From Megaustenia siamemsis (Eukaryota; Mollusca; Gastropoda; Stylommatophora; Ariophantidae): a DNA stretch of 64,000 nucleotides. Below the pieces are notes generated by a model. It made no database searches and had not been told where the DNA came from. It worked only from the letters and a program-made list of their open reading frames with translations. Below are positions 32,456-43,782 of this stretch, piece after piece (position 1 is the stretch's first letter; each line of letters opens with the position of its first letter). Where the stretch lies: contig JAVIAB010000024.1 of NCBI GenBank assembly GCA_032433765.1, positions 14,194,126 through 14,258,125 of the forward strand, read 5' to 3'. Both the position numbers and the translations under genes were made by a program.

Positions 32456-32945
32456 AATCAAATTTGGCCCTTGTCGTCTTGTCAGACGGTCTAGTAGAGG
32501 CTATTGTGTATTTTTTTGAGGTTTTGTTTTGTTTTGTCGAACAGCTTCTCTTGTGGCTAATTCTACCAATGTTTGATAAACATACGCGGTCACATAATGA
32601 ACAAGTCAGGCCCACTGATCCACAGGGTTGCCCATCCTTTTTCATGAGTCTTTTCTCTTCTAAGTTTTGCTTTAGCGCAGTCTCAAATGATGTTATACCG
32701 TTCCTTATACATACTCTCCATGATGTGCGATCACTTGCCAGATGTTCCCAGTCATATTCACATATGGAGAAGTCATTCAGAGATGATTTACAGATATCTT
32801 TATATCGTAGAATAGGTCTGCCGATTTGTCTTTCTCCGTGTATTAGTTCACCATATAGTATTGGGGATGCGTTTTTCTTCCATTCGCTGGACATGCCCCA
32901 GCCATCTTAGTCTTCGACATCTGAACATCGACATGATTGTTACGG
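32456..32945 (-). mobile_element. LINE-K C-terminus with zinc knuckle
   Basis: The minus-strand frame (32448-32894) reads PILYGELIHGERQIGRPILR, YKDICKSSLNDFSI, SDRTSWRVCIRNGI and then CSLCDRVCLSNIGRISHKRSC split over a CxxC...HxxxxC finger. This layout (YKD-CK, Trp, then a single zinc knuckle at the C-terminus) is typical of the tails of some invertebrate LINEs. The frame is open for 148 codons, but RT is absent. Confidence 0.8.
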
Positions 32946-33087
32946 TCAGCACGTTGCACGTTGCATGACAGTTAAGTTGCTTATGATCTTGAATTAATTT
33001 CACAGAATACGAAGCTTCACTATTTACTAAGCTGGCTCTCAGTGACTCCAGTTTACATTAAACACAGTCATCGTTGACTGAGAGTCC

Positions 33088-33285
33088 CGATAGCTCAGTG
33101 GTTAGTGAACTGGACCACTAAGGAAAAGAGGTCGGGTTCGATCATCATCAACGGCTTCCAGGTTCACCCAACCTGAAATCGGTTATTGGATTTTCCTGCG
33201 AGGAAGGACGGCACTGGCGTAATACCGACCACAATACCCAACAACTAATGTACTGAAGGTTTATAAACGGTGTGGGTACTAACAA
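33088..33285 (+). mobile_element. diverged SINE-1 copy
   Basis: Head CCCGATAGCTCAGTGGTTAG with GGGTTCGATC, and body GGCGTAATACCGACCACAAT and TGTACTGAAGG. The internal region is more diverged than in other copies, so it is an older insertion. Confidence 0.8.
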
Positions 33286-33287
33286 CA

Positions 33288-33332
33288 TATCGAAACTCAC
33301 GATGCGAGGCGGCATTCCTCACCTTCCCAGGG
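33288..33332 (-). mobile_element. SINE-4 fragment
   Basis: TCGAAACTCACGATGCGAGG and ATTCCTCACCTTCCC match the reverse of 37310-37350. Only about 45 bp. Confidence 0.45.
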
Positions 33333-33342
33333 GACGCAACCT

Positions 33343-33590
33343 GGTCATCATCATCATTGAGTGCCGTCTCCGCATCTAAGGTTGGCTACCATGGAACGCC
33401 ATTCCCCTCTATCTCTTGCTTTGATGGTGCAGGTTGTCATAAGTTGACGTGTCAATATTTTGATGTTACTCGTCCATGTTAGTCTTGGTCTGCCTCTACC
33501 TCTTTTACCTTGTATTTTCCCTTCCAATATTACTTTTATTAGGACGTTGTGTCTTTTAACATGCCCCAAAAATGTCATTTGCGCACCCTG
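33343..33590 (-). mobile_element. LINE-D 3' fragment
   Basis: The minus strand reads MTFLGHVKRHNVLIKVILEG, KIQGKRGRGRPRLTWTSNIK and RGEWRSMVANLRCGDGTQ, with a (CAT)n tail on plus. The frame is open over its 74 codons. Confidence 0.87.
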
Positions 33591-34735
33591 TTACCCGTCC
33601 GTACACCATCATGTAGCGTGACTTGAATATTATGTCCTTTTATTATCGACTCTCTTCCATATTATGTAAAACAAACATAGAATAGTATTAAGCAACTATG
33701 CTAGCACAGGAACGAGACAAACTACGACGTTTCGGCAAATGCCTTCATCAGGTATAAAACAACAAATATACGGAAGTACTATTCTAAACCAACAAATGTA
33801 AACAGTAGAGGCTTAGTATCTTTTCTCTCTTTCCTGCCCTCCTTTCTTCACTCCATCACTGTTCTCTTCCACACTCTCCTATGGCACATCTCCATTCACC
33901 TTCTTCCCTCTTACCATCCTAGTTTTCTCTCTGTTTTTACTTCTTCGTCACACCCTTTAGGACCAATTCTTTCTTCCATCTTCATGTAATCTCTCCTTGT
34001 TTTTCACTATTTTTGGCTCTTTTTTGGCCCTTCTGACCCTATCTTCCCCATTAACTTGTAATCATGTGACCAACATCCGCCTTCCTCTTCTATTTCTAAC
34101 AAAATAATTTCTCTTCCAAACGATTTCTTTCCTAAATTATCATTTATTTTTATAAAATCATTTTAACTTCTACTTTTGTCTGCCAATTTCCCATAAATCA
34201 ACTCTTTTATGATTCATCTCTTTTGTCCTTGCCTGTTAGTCTGTCTTTTATTTGAGCTCACTTAAACATCGTGACCTAGAGAAATTGTTGACCTCCCAGT
34301 CTACTCGTTTTTTCGCTGTGAACACGAAACGACAATTGAGTTTAAGCTCCATTCGTCACTAGACCCATGCCTTAAGTCATTTTCTGAAGTGAATTTCGTC
34401 CTCCTGGTAACGACATGAGAGTATCTGCCAATCTGATCACATCTTTATCCACATCGCTTGTCCAATCTGGCCCCTCGCATTTTCACTTTTATGAATCTTG
34501 GGCCAGGCATTTTCCCCCCAGAAAGCCATTTCTGTGAAAGACAGAGGTCGATAAGGATAATTTTATTAGATTTAAACGTCAATGAGCCTGAAATACGAGA
34601 GATCGACATGGCTATTTAAATAAGAGGTATAACTTTTAACCAGTCGTGGGCGACGACGCCAATATCAAAAGTTAAGAAGATCCCAAACTAAAACTGATTT
34701 AAACTGCCATAAACTGTCTTACATTTATCTCATTG
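33591..34735. other. unassigned, pyrimidine-rich spacer
   Basis: About 1.1 kb without clear genes. CGACGTTTCGGCAAATGCC at about 33726-33745 resembles a motif common in dispersed invertebrate repeats. GACCCTATCTTCCCCATTAA (34035-34055) and the following ATGTGACC recur near 37548-37580, so a further unclassified repeat is shared by the two loci. Confidence 0.4.
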
Positions 34736-35141
34736 TTGTGATCTGTCAGGGGTATTTATAGAATCTGGAAGATGGAGAAAAAGGTTGGATGCTCCGATGA
34801 TGTCGACACGTGATGTAAAGGCTAGAGTTTGTTTTTCTTTCTCCCATGTTTTACTAACCGTTGTCCTTCTTCTTCTAAGGAGATACATACAGATATAAAA
34901 TATGCTATGGCCTTTGGCGTCTTGACAGACGGTTGGTAGCAAGCAATCTTGATAAGTCGGTAGTTTGGTAAAGCTTTAGTGTCTCATACTGGGTGCTGCT
35001 TTACTAATCATCATCTCTCGTGGCTGAATTTGTCAATCCTGGATAGACAGATCCATCCACAGAACGAGCAAGGTGTATTTGCTGTACATGGCCTTGTCTC
35101 TTTTCTCTTGCGCCTTTTGTCTTCTGAATTTGATATCAGCA
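34736..35141 (-). mobile_element. LINE-K-like C-terminal fragment
   Basis: The minus strand reads RPCTANTPCSFCGWICLSRI then DKFSHER, the same CxxC...H finger as at 32.55 kb, followed by a 3' region with CGTCAAGACGCCAAAGGCC. Degraded. The unit X chimera inserted at its right edge. Confidence 0.6.
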
Positions 35142-35152
35142 CTGTCAAATAT

Positions 35153-35764
35153 GTCAGGTCGGGTGATTTTACCTGCCACTGTATGCAGTAAAAAGTAAAA
35201 CCTGTGGCTGGCCTGCTGCCTTGCAGGTAAGCTCGGGAGAGTAAAAGGCTAAGGGAGGGTACCCCGAAGTAAAACAACCCCACTGCCTTGTGGGTGAGAC
35301 TTTTTAGTCCAAGGCTAGCGGAGCCAACCGTAAACAAACCGACGGAAGGCAACAGAAAACCACCGTCGTAACTTCTTTGTACAATCATGAATCGCACAAT
35401 CACTAGAGTCTATAGAAATGTGGTTTTACAGAAGAATGTTGAGAATACCACGAACAGCTAAGATGAGTAATGAAAACGTTTTGATTGAAAGAGGTCAAAG
35501 CAAAAAGAGAGCTAATTTCCAATATTGGGAAGAAACAAGCACCATTTTTGGCCATGCAAAGAGGAGAGAACAAGTGGAATATATTGTAACAACGGGGAAA
35601 ACTGAGGGACGAAGAGATAGAGGGAAGCAAATAGAGAAAATACCAACAGCTTAAGAGAACGGCTTGGCAGAATGTCAACAACAGAAATGATAAATAACTG
35701 TCGAGATCGAAAGTTGTGGAAAGACATGATCACCTACGCCAGGAGGACCGGTAATTGATTATGA
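35153..35764 (+). mobile_element. unit X-LINE-C chimeric insertion (2 of 3)
   Basis: Unit X spans 35153-35395 and ends CAATCATGAATCGC. It is followed without a gap by LINE-C from the SLESIEMW region (35396) to its 3' end, about 365 bp. CTGTCAAATAT (35142-35152) and CTATCAAATAT (35765-35775) flank the composite, an 11-bp TSD with one mismatch. The target was LINE-K. The LINE-C part has frameshifts. Confidence 0.85.
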
Positions 35765-36064
35765 CTATCAAATATAACGAATATTAAAGAGCATAAATAA
35801 TACTATAAATATTAAATACTATACAGGTCTTTTAATGTTTAACTCCGGAGTTGTTGACTTGTTTATTTTTTTCTTTATGGCTTTCGCCCGATGACTATTA
35901 GATTAATTGATAGCCCACTTTGTCGTCCGTCCTTAATAGGGCGTTGATGCATTGTGTAGTGGTTTACTTACGCCTCTCGCCCCAAGACATTCGAGATCAG
36001 CATGGCATTATTGAGTACCGTGTTTACTCCTCTGTTCCGTTGTGTAATCAAGATAGTCAGTCGA

Positions 36065-36170
36065 CTAAACTAAACTAAACTAAACTAAACTAAACTAAAC
36101 TAAACTAAACTAAACTAAACTAAACTAAACTAAACTAAACTAAAACTAAACTAAAACTAAACTAAACTGA
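36065..36170. repeat. (CTAAA)n microsatellite
   Basis: About 20 pentanucleotide units, a few with an extra A. No SINE-1 body is attached, unlike the (AAAGT)n array at 10.4 kb. Confidence 0.95.
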
Positions 36171-36264
36171 AGTAACTTTTACAAATTTATTCAGAGCGTT
36201 ACAGCGATCTCCAGAAAGATACGCCTACCTCTTTTCAACCACATAACACGGTAAGGATAGTAGG

Positions 36265-36500
36265 ATACAAAAGAAAGAGGAAGAAAGATGAAAAAAGAAA
36301 GAGGAAGAAAGGTGAAAAAAAGAAAGAGAAAGAAAGATGAAAAAAGAAAGAGGAAGAAGATGAAAAATAGAAAGAGGAAGAAGATGAAAAATAGAAATAG
36401 GAAGAAAGATGAAAAATAGATAGAGGAAGAAAGATGAAAAAAGAAAGAGGAAGAAAGATGAAAAATAGAAAGAGGAAGAAAGATGAAAAAAAGAAGAGTA
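36265..36500. repeat. purine minisatellite, period about 22-23 bp
   Basis: Units GAAAGAGGAAGAAAGATGAA plus A-runs, about 10 copies, pure purine plus T on plus. Confidence 0.92.
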
Positions 36501-36867
36501 GAAATCTCCGAAATTCAAGGGAAATCACAGATTTCCCATCCTGACTTAGTGAAACAATGACAGCTTTGTCCACACAATCGTTTCACGTAATCAGTTCCCG
36601 CTCTGTGCTCGTAAACGAGTAAGTTCTTGTATTTAGAGAAGACAAACTCAGTTTCAGCTGTCTTGTGGCCACCAATAATCAAATTCGACATTAATTGAAT
36701 CACTGGAACAATAGTTGAAGGTTTGGCAATTCTGAAAGCGATCTATTTTCATCATATCGGGGGGGCCTCGTTGGTAAACGACCCGACTGGGCTACTGAAA
36801 GCTGAACCATACCACTTTTTTTCTTCCTCTTTTCAAATTGTCATTATCATCAGCTATATAGCAGCTT

Positions 36868-37131
36868 AGGGAGCAGCGATTCATCAGTGGTTAGTGAACT
36901 GGGCTACAAATGACAAGAGGTAGGGTTCGATCCCAACTGATGGTTTCCGGGTTCACCCTGCCTTAAATGGGTACCGAATTTTATCTGGGAAAGTAAAACG
37001 GCACTGGCGTAATACCGACCAAACTACCCCAAAAATCATGTGCTGAAGGTCTGTAAAAATTATGGTCACTAACACCATATTCTCTATACACCACTTGGCG
37101 TGACAGGGCACTTTACTTTTACTTTTATTTT
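36868..37131 (+). mobile_element. SINE-1 copy with TSD
   Basis: Complete head, body and a tail of ACTTT units. TATAGCAGCTT (36857-36867) and TATAGCATCTT (37132-37142) flank it. Head mutations include CAGCGATTCATCAG in place of CCGCGATAGCTCAG, so the A box is weakened. Confidence 0.9.
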
Positions 37132-37154
37132 TATAGCATCTTCGCATCTCTATG

Positions 37155-37375
37155 CATCTTGGTGCCTTTACTGGGCTACCGACGTTCGGACAACCCGTGT
37201 TCTATTCCTGCTGGAAGCAGTGAGAGTTGTACTCTGTTGAAAAAAAAATATCCCCGTGGTCCACCCAGCCGCATGCAGAATTGGTACCAGGGTAGTACTC
37301 TGGGGAGGTGAGGAATGCCCCCTCGCATCATGAGTTTCGAAGCTTGAAGCGACACTATCCAAAAGTCTCCGAACA
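37155..37375 (+). mobile_element. SINE-4 copy
   Basis: tRNA-like start with CTGGGCTACCGACGTTCGGA and a degenerate B box GTGTTCTATTCCTGCT. The body contains GCAGTGAGAGTTGTACTC, an A run, CCACCCAGCCGCATGCAGAA and GGTGAGGAATGCCCCCTCGC. It corresponds to the reverse copy at 32.3 kb. Confidence 0.65.
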
Positions 37376-37404
37376 CTTCAAGTCTGGTACTTTCCTTTAC
37401 TTTT

Positions 37405-37530
37405 CATCATCATCATTACAGAGTGCCGTCTCCGCAAAGTAGGTGCACCATGGAGCGCCATTCCGCTCTGTCTATTACTTTGATGGTGCAGCTTATCATA
37501 GGCTGACTTGTCCATCTTGTGATGTTACAT
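37405..37530 (-). mobile_element. LINE-D 3' fragment
   Basis: ATCATCATCATTACAGAGTG tail, GCCGTCTCCGCAAAG, then CATGGAGCGCCATTCCGCTC, matching other LINE-D 3' ends on minus. Confidence 0.8.
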
Positions 37531-37599
37531 TTTTGGCCACTCAGATCCTATCTGCCCTATTAACATGTGACCACGTGACCTACTTGTCTGTATTTTTTA

Positions 37600-37766
37600 T
37601 TTATACAACACTGAATATATAATGTCTAAATTTTTAGATAATTAAACAAGGAATTAGATTTAATCAATATCAAGATGATACAAGACTAATATATGGTCTG
37701 ATGACAGTTTACACTAATCAAATTGAGAGTGCCGCACTGAGCGGCTAAACGTACGGAAAGTGTTAA
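37600..37766 (-). mobile_element. repeat R2 (piggyBac-like MITE), partial
   Basis: Read on minus from a TTAA at 37763-37766 it gives CACTTTCCGTACGTTTAGCC, then CACTCTCAATTTGATTAGTG and TAAACTGTCATCA. It aligns with the better-bounded element at 58.8 kb. Its other end could not be fixed. Confidence 0.5.
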
Positions 37767-38435
37767 TACTCCGCAAATATGAACAAAATCTATAAATAGT
37801 AACTACTCTGACACGAGTGAGAGATCTATAGATTATTTACGTTGCTGGAAAGAATAAGAGATCTATAAAGAACACCCGCCTGTTGGAATATTTGTTTGGT
37901 TTCAACCTGTACAATTAGCCAACATTTTCTTAAAGCAGTTACCCTAACACAAAAAAACTTGACTTAACTGCGGCAGATCATGATGACAACAGATCGATTC
38001 TTCACCAAGTAATTGATGCTTCTGTCAGGTTAGCAAAACTAGGACTTTCATTTTCTGGGTTTTTGTTTTTTTATTCACTTGAAGCTAGAAAATAAGAATT
38101 GATATTTATTTGTACTGTAACTATTTTTAAATAAAGCACAGCTGTTCGTCTTCCCTTCGTTGTGGTATTTTAAATCGAGAAGATTGTCATTCATATACGT
38201 TGGCTTAAAATGTTGTATTATTTAAATGGTGACGTATCAACATGATAATCATGAATGTAATGATAAGTTGAGATATGATAACAACAATGCTAGGTAGCAT
38301 GCTATTTAAAATCTCAAGTAATGAAAATAAAAAATGAGATCAAACTAAAGGAGGGTGAGAATTAAGAAGGAATCCCGCCAGTCATAGAAATTGACGGCAT
38401 TTGGGGAAAATGGTGTTAGTTCCCACATGTGTCTT
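37767..38435. other. unassigned AT-rich spacer
   Basis: No coding or repeat similarity recognised. GAGATCTATA occurs twice within 50 bp near 37830-37870. Confidence 0.4.
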
Positions 38436-38439
38436 AAAC

Positions 38440-39490
38440 ATGAACAAAACTATGGAGTTAATTCCCATATCTGTCTCAAACATGAACAAAACTATGGAGT
38501 TAATTACCATATCTGTCTTAAACATGAACAAAACTATGGAGTTAATTCACATATCTGTCTGAAACATGAACAAAACTATGGAGTTAATTCTCATATCTGT
38601 CTTAAACATGAACATAACTATGGAGTTAGTTCCCATATTTGTCTCAAACATGAACAAAACTATGGAGTTAGTTCTCATATTTGTCTTTAAAATGAACCAA
38701 AGCATGTAGTTAGTTGCCATATCTGTCTTAAACATGAACAAAAGCATAGAGTTAGTTCCCATATCTGTCTTAAACATGAACAAAACTATGGAGTTACCAT
38801 ATCTGTCTTAAACATGAACAAAACTATGGAGTTAGTTCCCATATTTGTCTTAAACATGAACAAAAGCATGGAGTTAGTTCCCATATTTGTCTTAAACATG
38901 AACAAAAGCATGGAGTTAGTTCCCATATTTGTCTTAAACATGAACAAAAGCATGGAGTTAGTTCCCATATTTGTCTTAAAATGAACAGAACTATGGAGTT
39001 AGTTCCCATATTTGTCTTAAACATGAACAAAAGCATGGAGTTAGTTCCCATATTTGTCTTAAACATGAACAAAAGCATGGAGTTAGTTCCCATATTTGTC
39101 TTAAAAATGAACAGAACTATGGAGTTAGTTCCCATATCTGTCTTAAACATGAACAAAAGCATGGAGTTAGTTCCCATATTTCTCTTAAACATGAACAAAA
39201 CTATGGAGTTAGTTCCCATATTTCTCTTAAACATGAACAGAACTATGGAGTTAGTTCCCATATTTGTCTTAAACATGAACAAAAGCATGGAGTTAGTTCC
39301 CATATTTGTCTTAAACATGAACAAAAGCATGGAGTTAGTTTCCATATTTGTCTTAAACATGAACAAAAGCATGGAGTTAGTTCCCATATTTGTCTTAAAA
39401 TGAACAAAACCTGGAGTGAGTCTTCAAATATTTCCTAAATATGAACACAAATAAATAATTCTTTCCAAAATGTATCTTAAACATGAACAC
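38440..39490. repeat. 42-bp minisatellite, about 25 copies
   Basis: Units contain CCCATATTTGTCTTAAACAT and GAACAAAAGCATGGAGTTAG. The period is a multiple of 3, so both strands carry long open frames of repetitive residues. I treat these as by-products. Confidence 0.96.
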
Positions 39491-39604
39491 TTATTATATA
39501 ACATGGTCAGCACAACTCTAGTAGTCCGTTCTGCCGAATCCTTATTTTAGTAATCTCCCCTATGTTTACTAGACCAGGTAGGTTCTATACTCTCGTTCAG
39601 CGCT

Positions 39605-39800
39605 TTCGAACGTGGCACAGGCAGGTGCCATGGCGCCCTTAAAATACTTTCAAGGCCCAAAATTGGTTTCAACTTACAACGGTTTTCAACTTACAGCGAT
39701 CAGGCTGTATCAAAGACATCGCTGTGTAATAAAGTCTTTTGTGGGTTAGGTTTTCATCCCATATCAGTAATTACCGTAATACTACTACAAATGTCACGTT
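39605..39800. mobile_element. possible pogo/Tigger-like fragment
   Basis: The repeated phrase TTTCAACTTACAACGG / TTTTCAACTTACAGCG resembles the subterminal repeats of Tigger-like elements. No inverted termini were found, so this is tentative. Confidence 0.25.
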
Positions 39801-39837
39801 TTTTTTATTATCAGTAGTATAGAATATATAGAACAAT

Positions 39838-39851
39838 ATATATATATATAA

Positions 39852-39888
<37 letters not shown>

Positions 39889-39895
39889 AATATAT
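39838..39895. repeat. (TA)n microsatellite
   Basis: Two TA runs separated by AGAA. Confidence 0.95.
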
Positions 39896-40160
39896 AGAAC
39901 AACAACAACTTAAATGGTTTGGTCACCTGGTCAGAATGAATCCTCACCAATCACCATCAAGGGCGTTCTTCTCGAGAATGCATGGAAAAAGACCAAGAGG
40001 AAGACCCAGAAGAAGATGGATAGATGCAGTGACATGTAACAACAAAGGTAAATCACTAATTCAGACAATTCGAGCAGCACAAGAACGACAAATGATATAA
40101 ACCACGACACCTTTTAGGTATCAGTGAGAAAGAGAAAACAAAGAAGAAGGAGAAGAAGTA
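39889..40160 (+). mobile_element. LINE-E 3' end
   Basis: Reads YIEQQQLKWFGHLVRMNPHQ, SPSRAFFSRMHGKRPRGRPR and RRWIDAVTCNNKGKSLIQTI, then AAQERQMI, stop, and a GAAGAAGGAGAAGAAG tail. A LINE-A copy follows directly. Confidence 0.87.
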
Positions 40161-40164
40161 GAGA

Positions 40165-40543
40165 ATAAGAGAAATAACCTCTACAGAGATGAAATGTGTT
40201 AGACGAATGACAGGAAACAGTCTGAGAGATAAGATCATAAATGAAGAACTGAGAAAAAAGCAAGGAATAGCCCCTGTCATAAAATATATAAAGAAACACC
40301 AGATAAAAGGGACTGTCCACGTGACAAGGCAGAAAGATCAAATTACAAGACAACGAGCCATCAGCAAAGGTTGTGAGAATACCAGATATAATGGTCGAAC
40401 ATGAAAAAAGATGGATTGATGGAATATTAGAAGCACTAGTAAACATAACAGCAGCAGAGGCGAACAGAAGAGCAAAAGACCGCAAATTATATCTACCTCG
40501 ACGCTGAAAGGCAGATGAGGAAGGAGAGAAGAAGAAGAAGTAG
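40165..40543 (+). mobile_element. 5'-truncated LINE-A
   Basis: Reads EMKCVRRMTGNSLRDKIINE, RKKQGIAPVIKYIKKHQIKG, then in a second frame MKKDGLMEY and remnants of the terminal PRR, ending GAAGAAGAAGTAG. The 29-bp array starts at the end of this tail. Confidence 0.85.
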
Positions 40544-41760
40544 TAGCCTCCGTCAGTCATAGTTTACTACAGTAGCCTCCGTCAATCATAGTTGACTATA
40601 GTAGCCTCCGTCAGTTATAGTTTACTACAGTAGCCTCCGTCAGTCATAGTTTGCTACAGTAGCCTCCGTCAGTCATAGTTGAGTATAGTAGCCTCCGTCA
40701 GTCATAGTTTACTACAGTAGCCTCCGTCAGTCATAGTTTACTACAGTAGCCTCCGTCAGTTATAGTTTACTACAGTAGCCTCCGTCAGTCATAGTTTACT
40801 ACAGTAGCCTCCGTCAGTCATAGTTGAGTATAGTAGCCTCCGTCAGTCATAGTTTACTACAGTAGCCTCCGTCAGTCATAGTTGACTATAGTAGCCTCCG
40901 TCAGTCATAGTTTACTACAGTAGCCTCCGTCAGTCATAGTTGACTATAGTAGCCTCCGTCAGTCATAGTTTACTACAGTAGCCTCCGTCAGTCATAGTTT
41001 ACTACAGTAGCCTCCGTCAGTCATAGTTGACTATAGTAGCTTCCGTCAGTTATAGTTGACTATAGTAGCCTCCTTCAGTCATAGTTGAGTATAGTAGCTT
41101 CCGTCAGTCATAGTTTACTACAGTAGCCTCCGTCAGTCATAGTTGACTATAGTAGCTTCCGTCAGTTATAGTTGACTACAGTAGCCTCCGTCAGTCATAG
41201 TTGAGTATAGTAGCTTCCGTCAGTCATAGTTTACTACAGTAGCCTCCGTCAGTCATAGTTGACTATAGTAGCCTCCGTCAGTTATAGTTGACTATAGTAG
41301 CCTCCGTCAGTCATAGTTGACTACAGTAGCCTCCGTCAGTCATAGTTGACTATAGAAGCCTCCGTCAGTTATAGTTGACTATAGTATCCTCAATCAGTTA
41401 TAGCTGACTATAGTAGCCTCCGTCAGTCATAGCTGAGTATAGTAGCCTCCGTCAGTCATAGTTGAGTATAATAGCCTCCGTCAGTCATAGTTGACTATAG
41501 TAGTCTCCGTCAGTCATAGTTGTCTATAGTAGCCTATGTCAGTCATAGTTGACTATAGTAGCCTCCGTCAGTCATAGTTGACTATAGTAGCCTCCGTCAG
41601 TCATAGTTGACTATAGTAGCCTCCGTCAGTCATAGTTGACTATAGTAGCCTCTGTCAGTCATAGTTGACTATAGTAGCCTCCGTCAGTCATAGTTGACTA
41701 CAGTAGCCTCCGTCAGTCATAGTTGACTACAGTAGCCTCCGTCAGTCATAGTTGACTATG
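40544..41760. repeat. 29-bp minisatellite, about 42 copies
   Basis: TAGCCTCCGTCAGTCATAGT starts at 40544, 40573 and every 29 bp onward. Units alternate between TTTACTACAG and TTGACTATAG endings. No unique spacers, so it is not a CRISPR array. Confidence 0.97.
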
Positions 41761-41819
41761 GATTTTGCAGCGATGTTAAGTATTTTTAGTTTTTCTCATC
41801 TCCCGCCATATATTTTTCT

Positions 41820-42150
41820 AAGAATCTGTCTGCTTCTTGCTTGAGTTAGAACTTTAGAGTGGCTTTCCAAAGATTGCGGTCTAGAGCTATCTCTTCCCAG
41901 GCTGCTGGGTTTATGTTCAGAATCTCCATGTCACGTTTACACACGTCTATATATCGGAGTCTTGGGCGCCCCCTAGTTCTTTTGCCATCTGCTAGGTGTC
42001 CATAATGCATATCTTTCTGTATGCGGCCATCTTTCATACGGTGTACATGGCCAAGCCAGCGTAACCTACGTTGTTTGAGCAGCGTGTAGATGTTCGGGAG
42101 GCTTGTGCCAGTGAGGACCTCCATGTCTGTCGCTTTGTCCTTCCAGGTGA
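41820..42150 (-). mobile_element. LINE-J C-terminal fragment
   Basis: The minus strand encodes MEVLTGTSLPNIYTLLKQRR, LRWLGHVHRMKDGRIQKDMH, YGHLADGKRTRGRPRLRYID and VCKRDMEILNINPAAWEEIA in one open frame of 92 codons. This is the conserved C-terminal block of a LINE group widespread in animals. No other copy in the window. Confidence 0.85.
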
Positions 42151-42226
42151 TTTCATGAAAACTACGCTAGTATCGCTTATGGAATGCAATTAGCGTTCCC
42201 TCTTGCTTTGCACAAGTTGTCTATGT

Positions 42227-43059
42227 TTCATCATCATCATCAAGTACTGGGCCTGCTGGCGTAGGTGATCATGTCTCTCCACAACTTTCGATCTCGACAG
42301 TTATCTATCATTTCTGTTGTTAACCTTCTGCCAAGCCATTCTCTTAAGTTGTCTGTTATTTTTTCTCTTTGCTTCCTTCTGTCTCTTCGTCCCTCAATTT
42401 TTCCAGTTGTTACATGGCGAAAAAATGATGACTATTTCTTCCTAATATTGGAAATCAGCTCTCATTTTGCTGTGACCTCTTTCAGAACATTTTCATTACT
42501 CTTGCGATTCATGATTGTACAAAGAAGTTGCGACGGTGGTTTTCAGTTGCCTTCCGTCGGTTTGTTTACGGTTGGCTCCGCTAGCCATTGGCTAAAAAGT
42601 CTCACCCACAAGGCAGTGGGGTTGTTTTACTTCGGGGTACCCTTCCTTTACTGGTAACAAATAATAATACATAAATATTATTATATGGGGAACTTCCGAG
42701 GCGATAATAGGGAATAATAGAACAAATAAGTATGTGTTAGCACTCGGAAAAATTAACAGACAAACAACAACAGAAAAAAACGAAGAACAATATATGGTCC
42801 GAAGTGGGATCGAACCCGTACTCGCGCGGTGCCAGGGAGTACGGGTTCGATCCCACTTCAGACCATATATTGTTCTTCGTTTTTTTCTGTTGTTGTTTGT
42901 CTGTTAATTTTTCCGAGTGCTAACACATACTTATTTGTTCTATTATACCCTTCCTTTAGCCTTTTACTCTCCTGAACTTATCTGCAAGGCAGCAGGGCAG
43001 CCACAGGTTGTACTGTTTACTGCATACAGTAGCAGGTAAAATTACCTGACCTGACGGCA
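42227..43059 (-). mobile_element. unit X-LINE-C chimeric insertion (3 of 3)
   Basis: Minus-strand order: unit X (43059 to 42514, interrupted by SINE-3), then LINE-C from KSNENVLKEV to its tail at 42227. GTCTATGT at 42219-42226 and 43060-43067 is a short TSD. At the junction ATGAATCGC continues into AAGAGTAATGAAAATG, so here the LINE-C frame happens to follow the unit X ATG; in the other two copies it does not. Confidence 0.8.
42651..42945. mobile_element. palindromic SINE-3 insertion
   Basis: The left half is SINE-3 on minus, including its AT-rich 3' end. The right half is SINE-3 on plus, cut at TTCTATTA. The two share an inverted repeat of about 110 bp (for example GGGATCGAACCCGTACT against AGTACGGGTTCGATCCC, a B box in each arm) around a 15-bp centre. 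TACCCTTCCTTTA at 42638-42650 and 42946-42958 is a perfect 13-bp TSD, inside unit X. Confidence 0.9.
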
Positions 43060-43410
43060 GTCTATGTGTCGCTACTATATAAAAGGATACTAGTGTAGCA
43101 GTTGTTGTAAAATGCGGTTTTTGTTTTAGTTCTCGATTTCTTGTTTTGCCCAAAGCGCCAAATAAAGGCGGGCGAAGGTGTTAGCAAATTTTCATATGTG
43201 GGAGTTAATTTCCGTATTTAAAGAGAATTTAGTCTTTGATGATGAAACTCGAGGTAGCTATACTGCTGCACGACATCAACTTTGTAGTTGTCGATAAAGA
43301 TGGCAGGTACTGCTTCGATATCCTGACAGTATATTCGTTTTCTACAAACTTATTGAGAGACCGTAAACTCTGCAGGTATACGAGAAACTAGTATTATTAT
43401 TATTATCATA
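43060..43410. other. unassigned spacer
   Basis: No recognised feature except a short (ATT)n start near 43392. Confidence 0.4.
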
Positions 43411-43738
43411 TTTACAGAAGAATGTTGAGAATACCATATACAGCGAAGAAGAATAATTAAAATCTTCTGAAAGAGGTCAAAGCTAAAAAGAGAGATAATT
43501 TCCAACATTAGGAAGAAACAATCATCATTTTTTTGGCCATGTAATGAGAAGAGAACAACTGGAATATTTTGTAACAACTGGAAAATTGAGGGACGAAGAG
43601 ATAGAGGGAAGCAAAGAAAAAAATACCAGACAGCTTAAGAGAATGGTTTGGAAGAAGGTCAACAACAGAAATGATAAATAATTATCGAGATCGAGAGTTG
43701 TGGAGAGACATGATCACCTACGCCAGCAGGCCCGATTC

Positions 43739-43740
<2 letters not shown>
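43411..43740 (+). mobile_element. 5'-truncated LINE-C
   Basis: ATTTACAGAAGAATGTTGAG start, then the usual order to CGCCAGCAGGCCCG. A perfect (ATT)n run at 43739-43782 replaces the (GAT)n tail. Several indels. Confidence 0.85.

Positions 43741-43782
<42 letters not shown>

Noticed and set aside
36225..36573. Phe/Ser-rich frames
   Set aside because: Translation of a purine minisatellite read on the pyrimidine strand.
38391..39403. Paired sense/antisense proteins
   Set aside because: 42-bp array with open frames on both strands; repetitive residues and no domain.
40544..41760. CRISPR-like array (29-bp repeats)
   Set aside because: Repeats are contiguous with no unique spacers, and the context is eukaryotic transposons.
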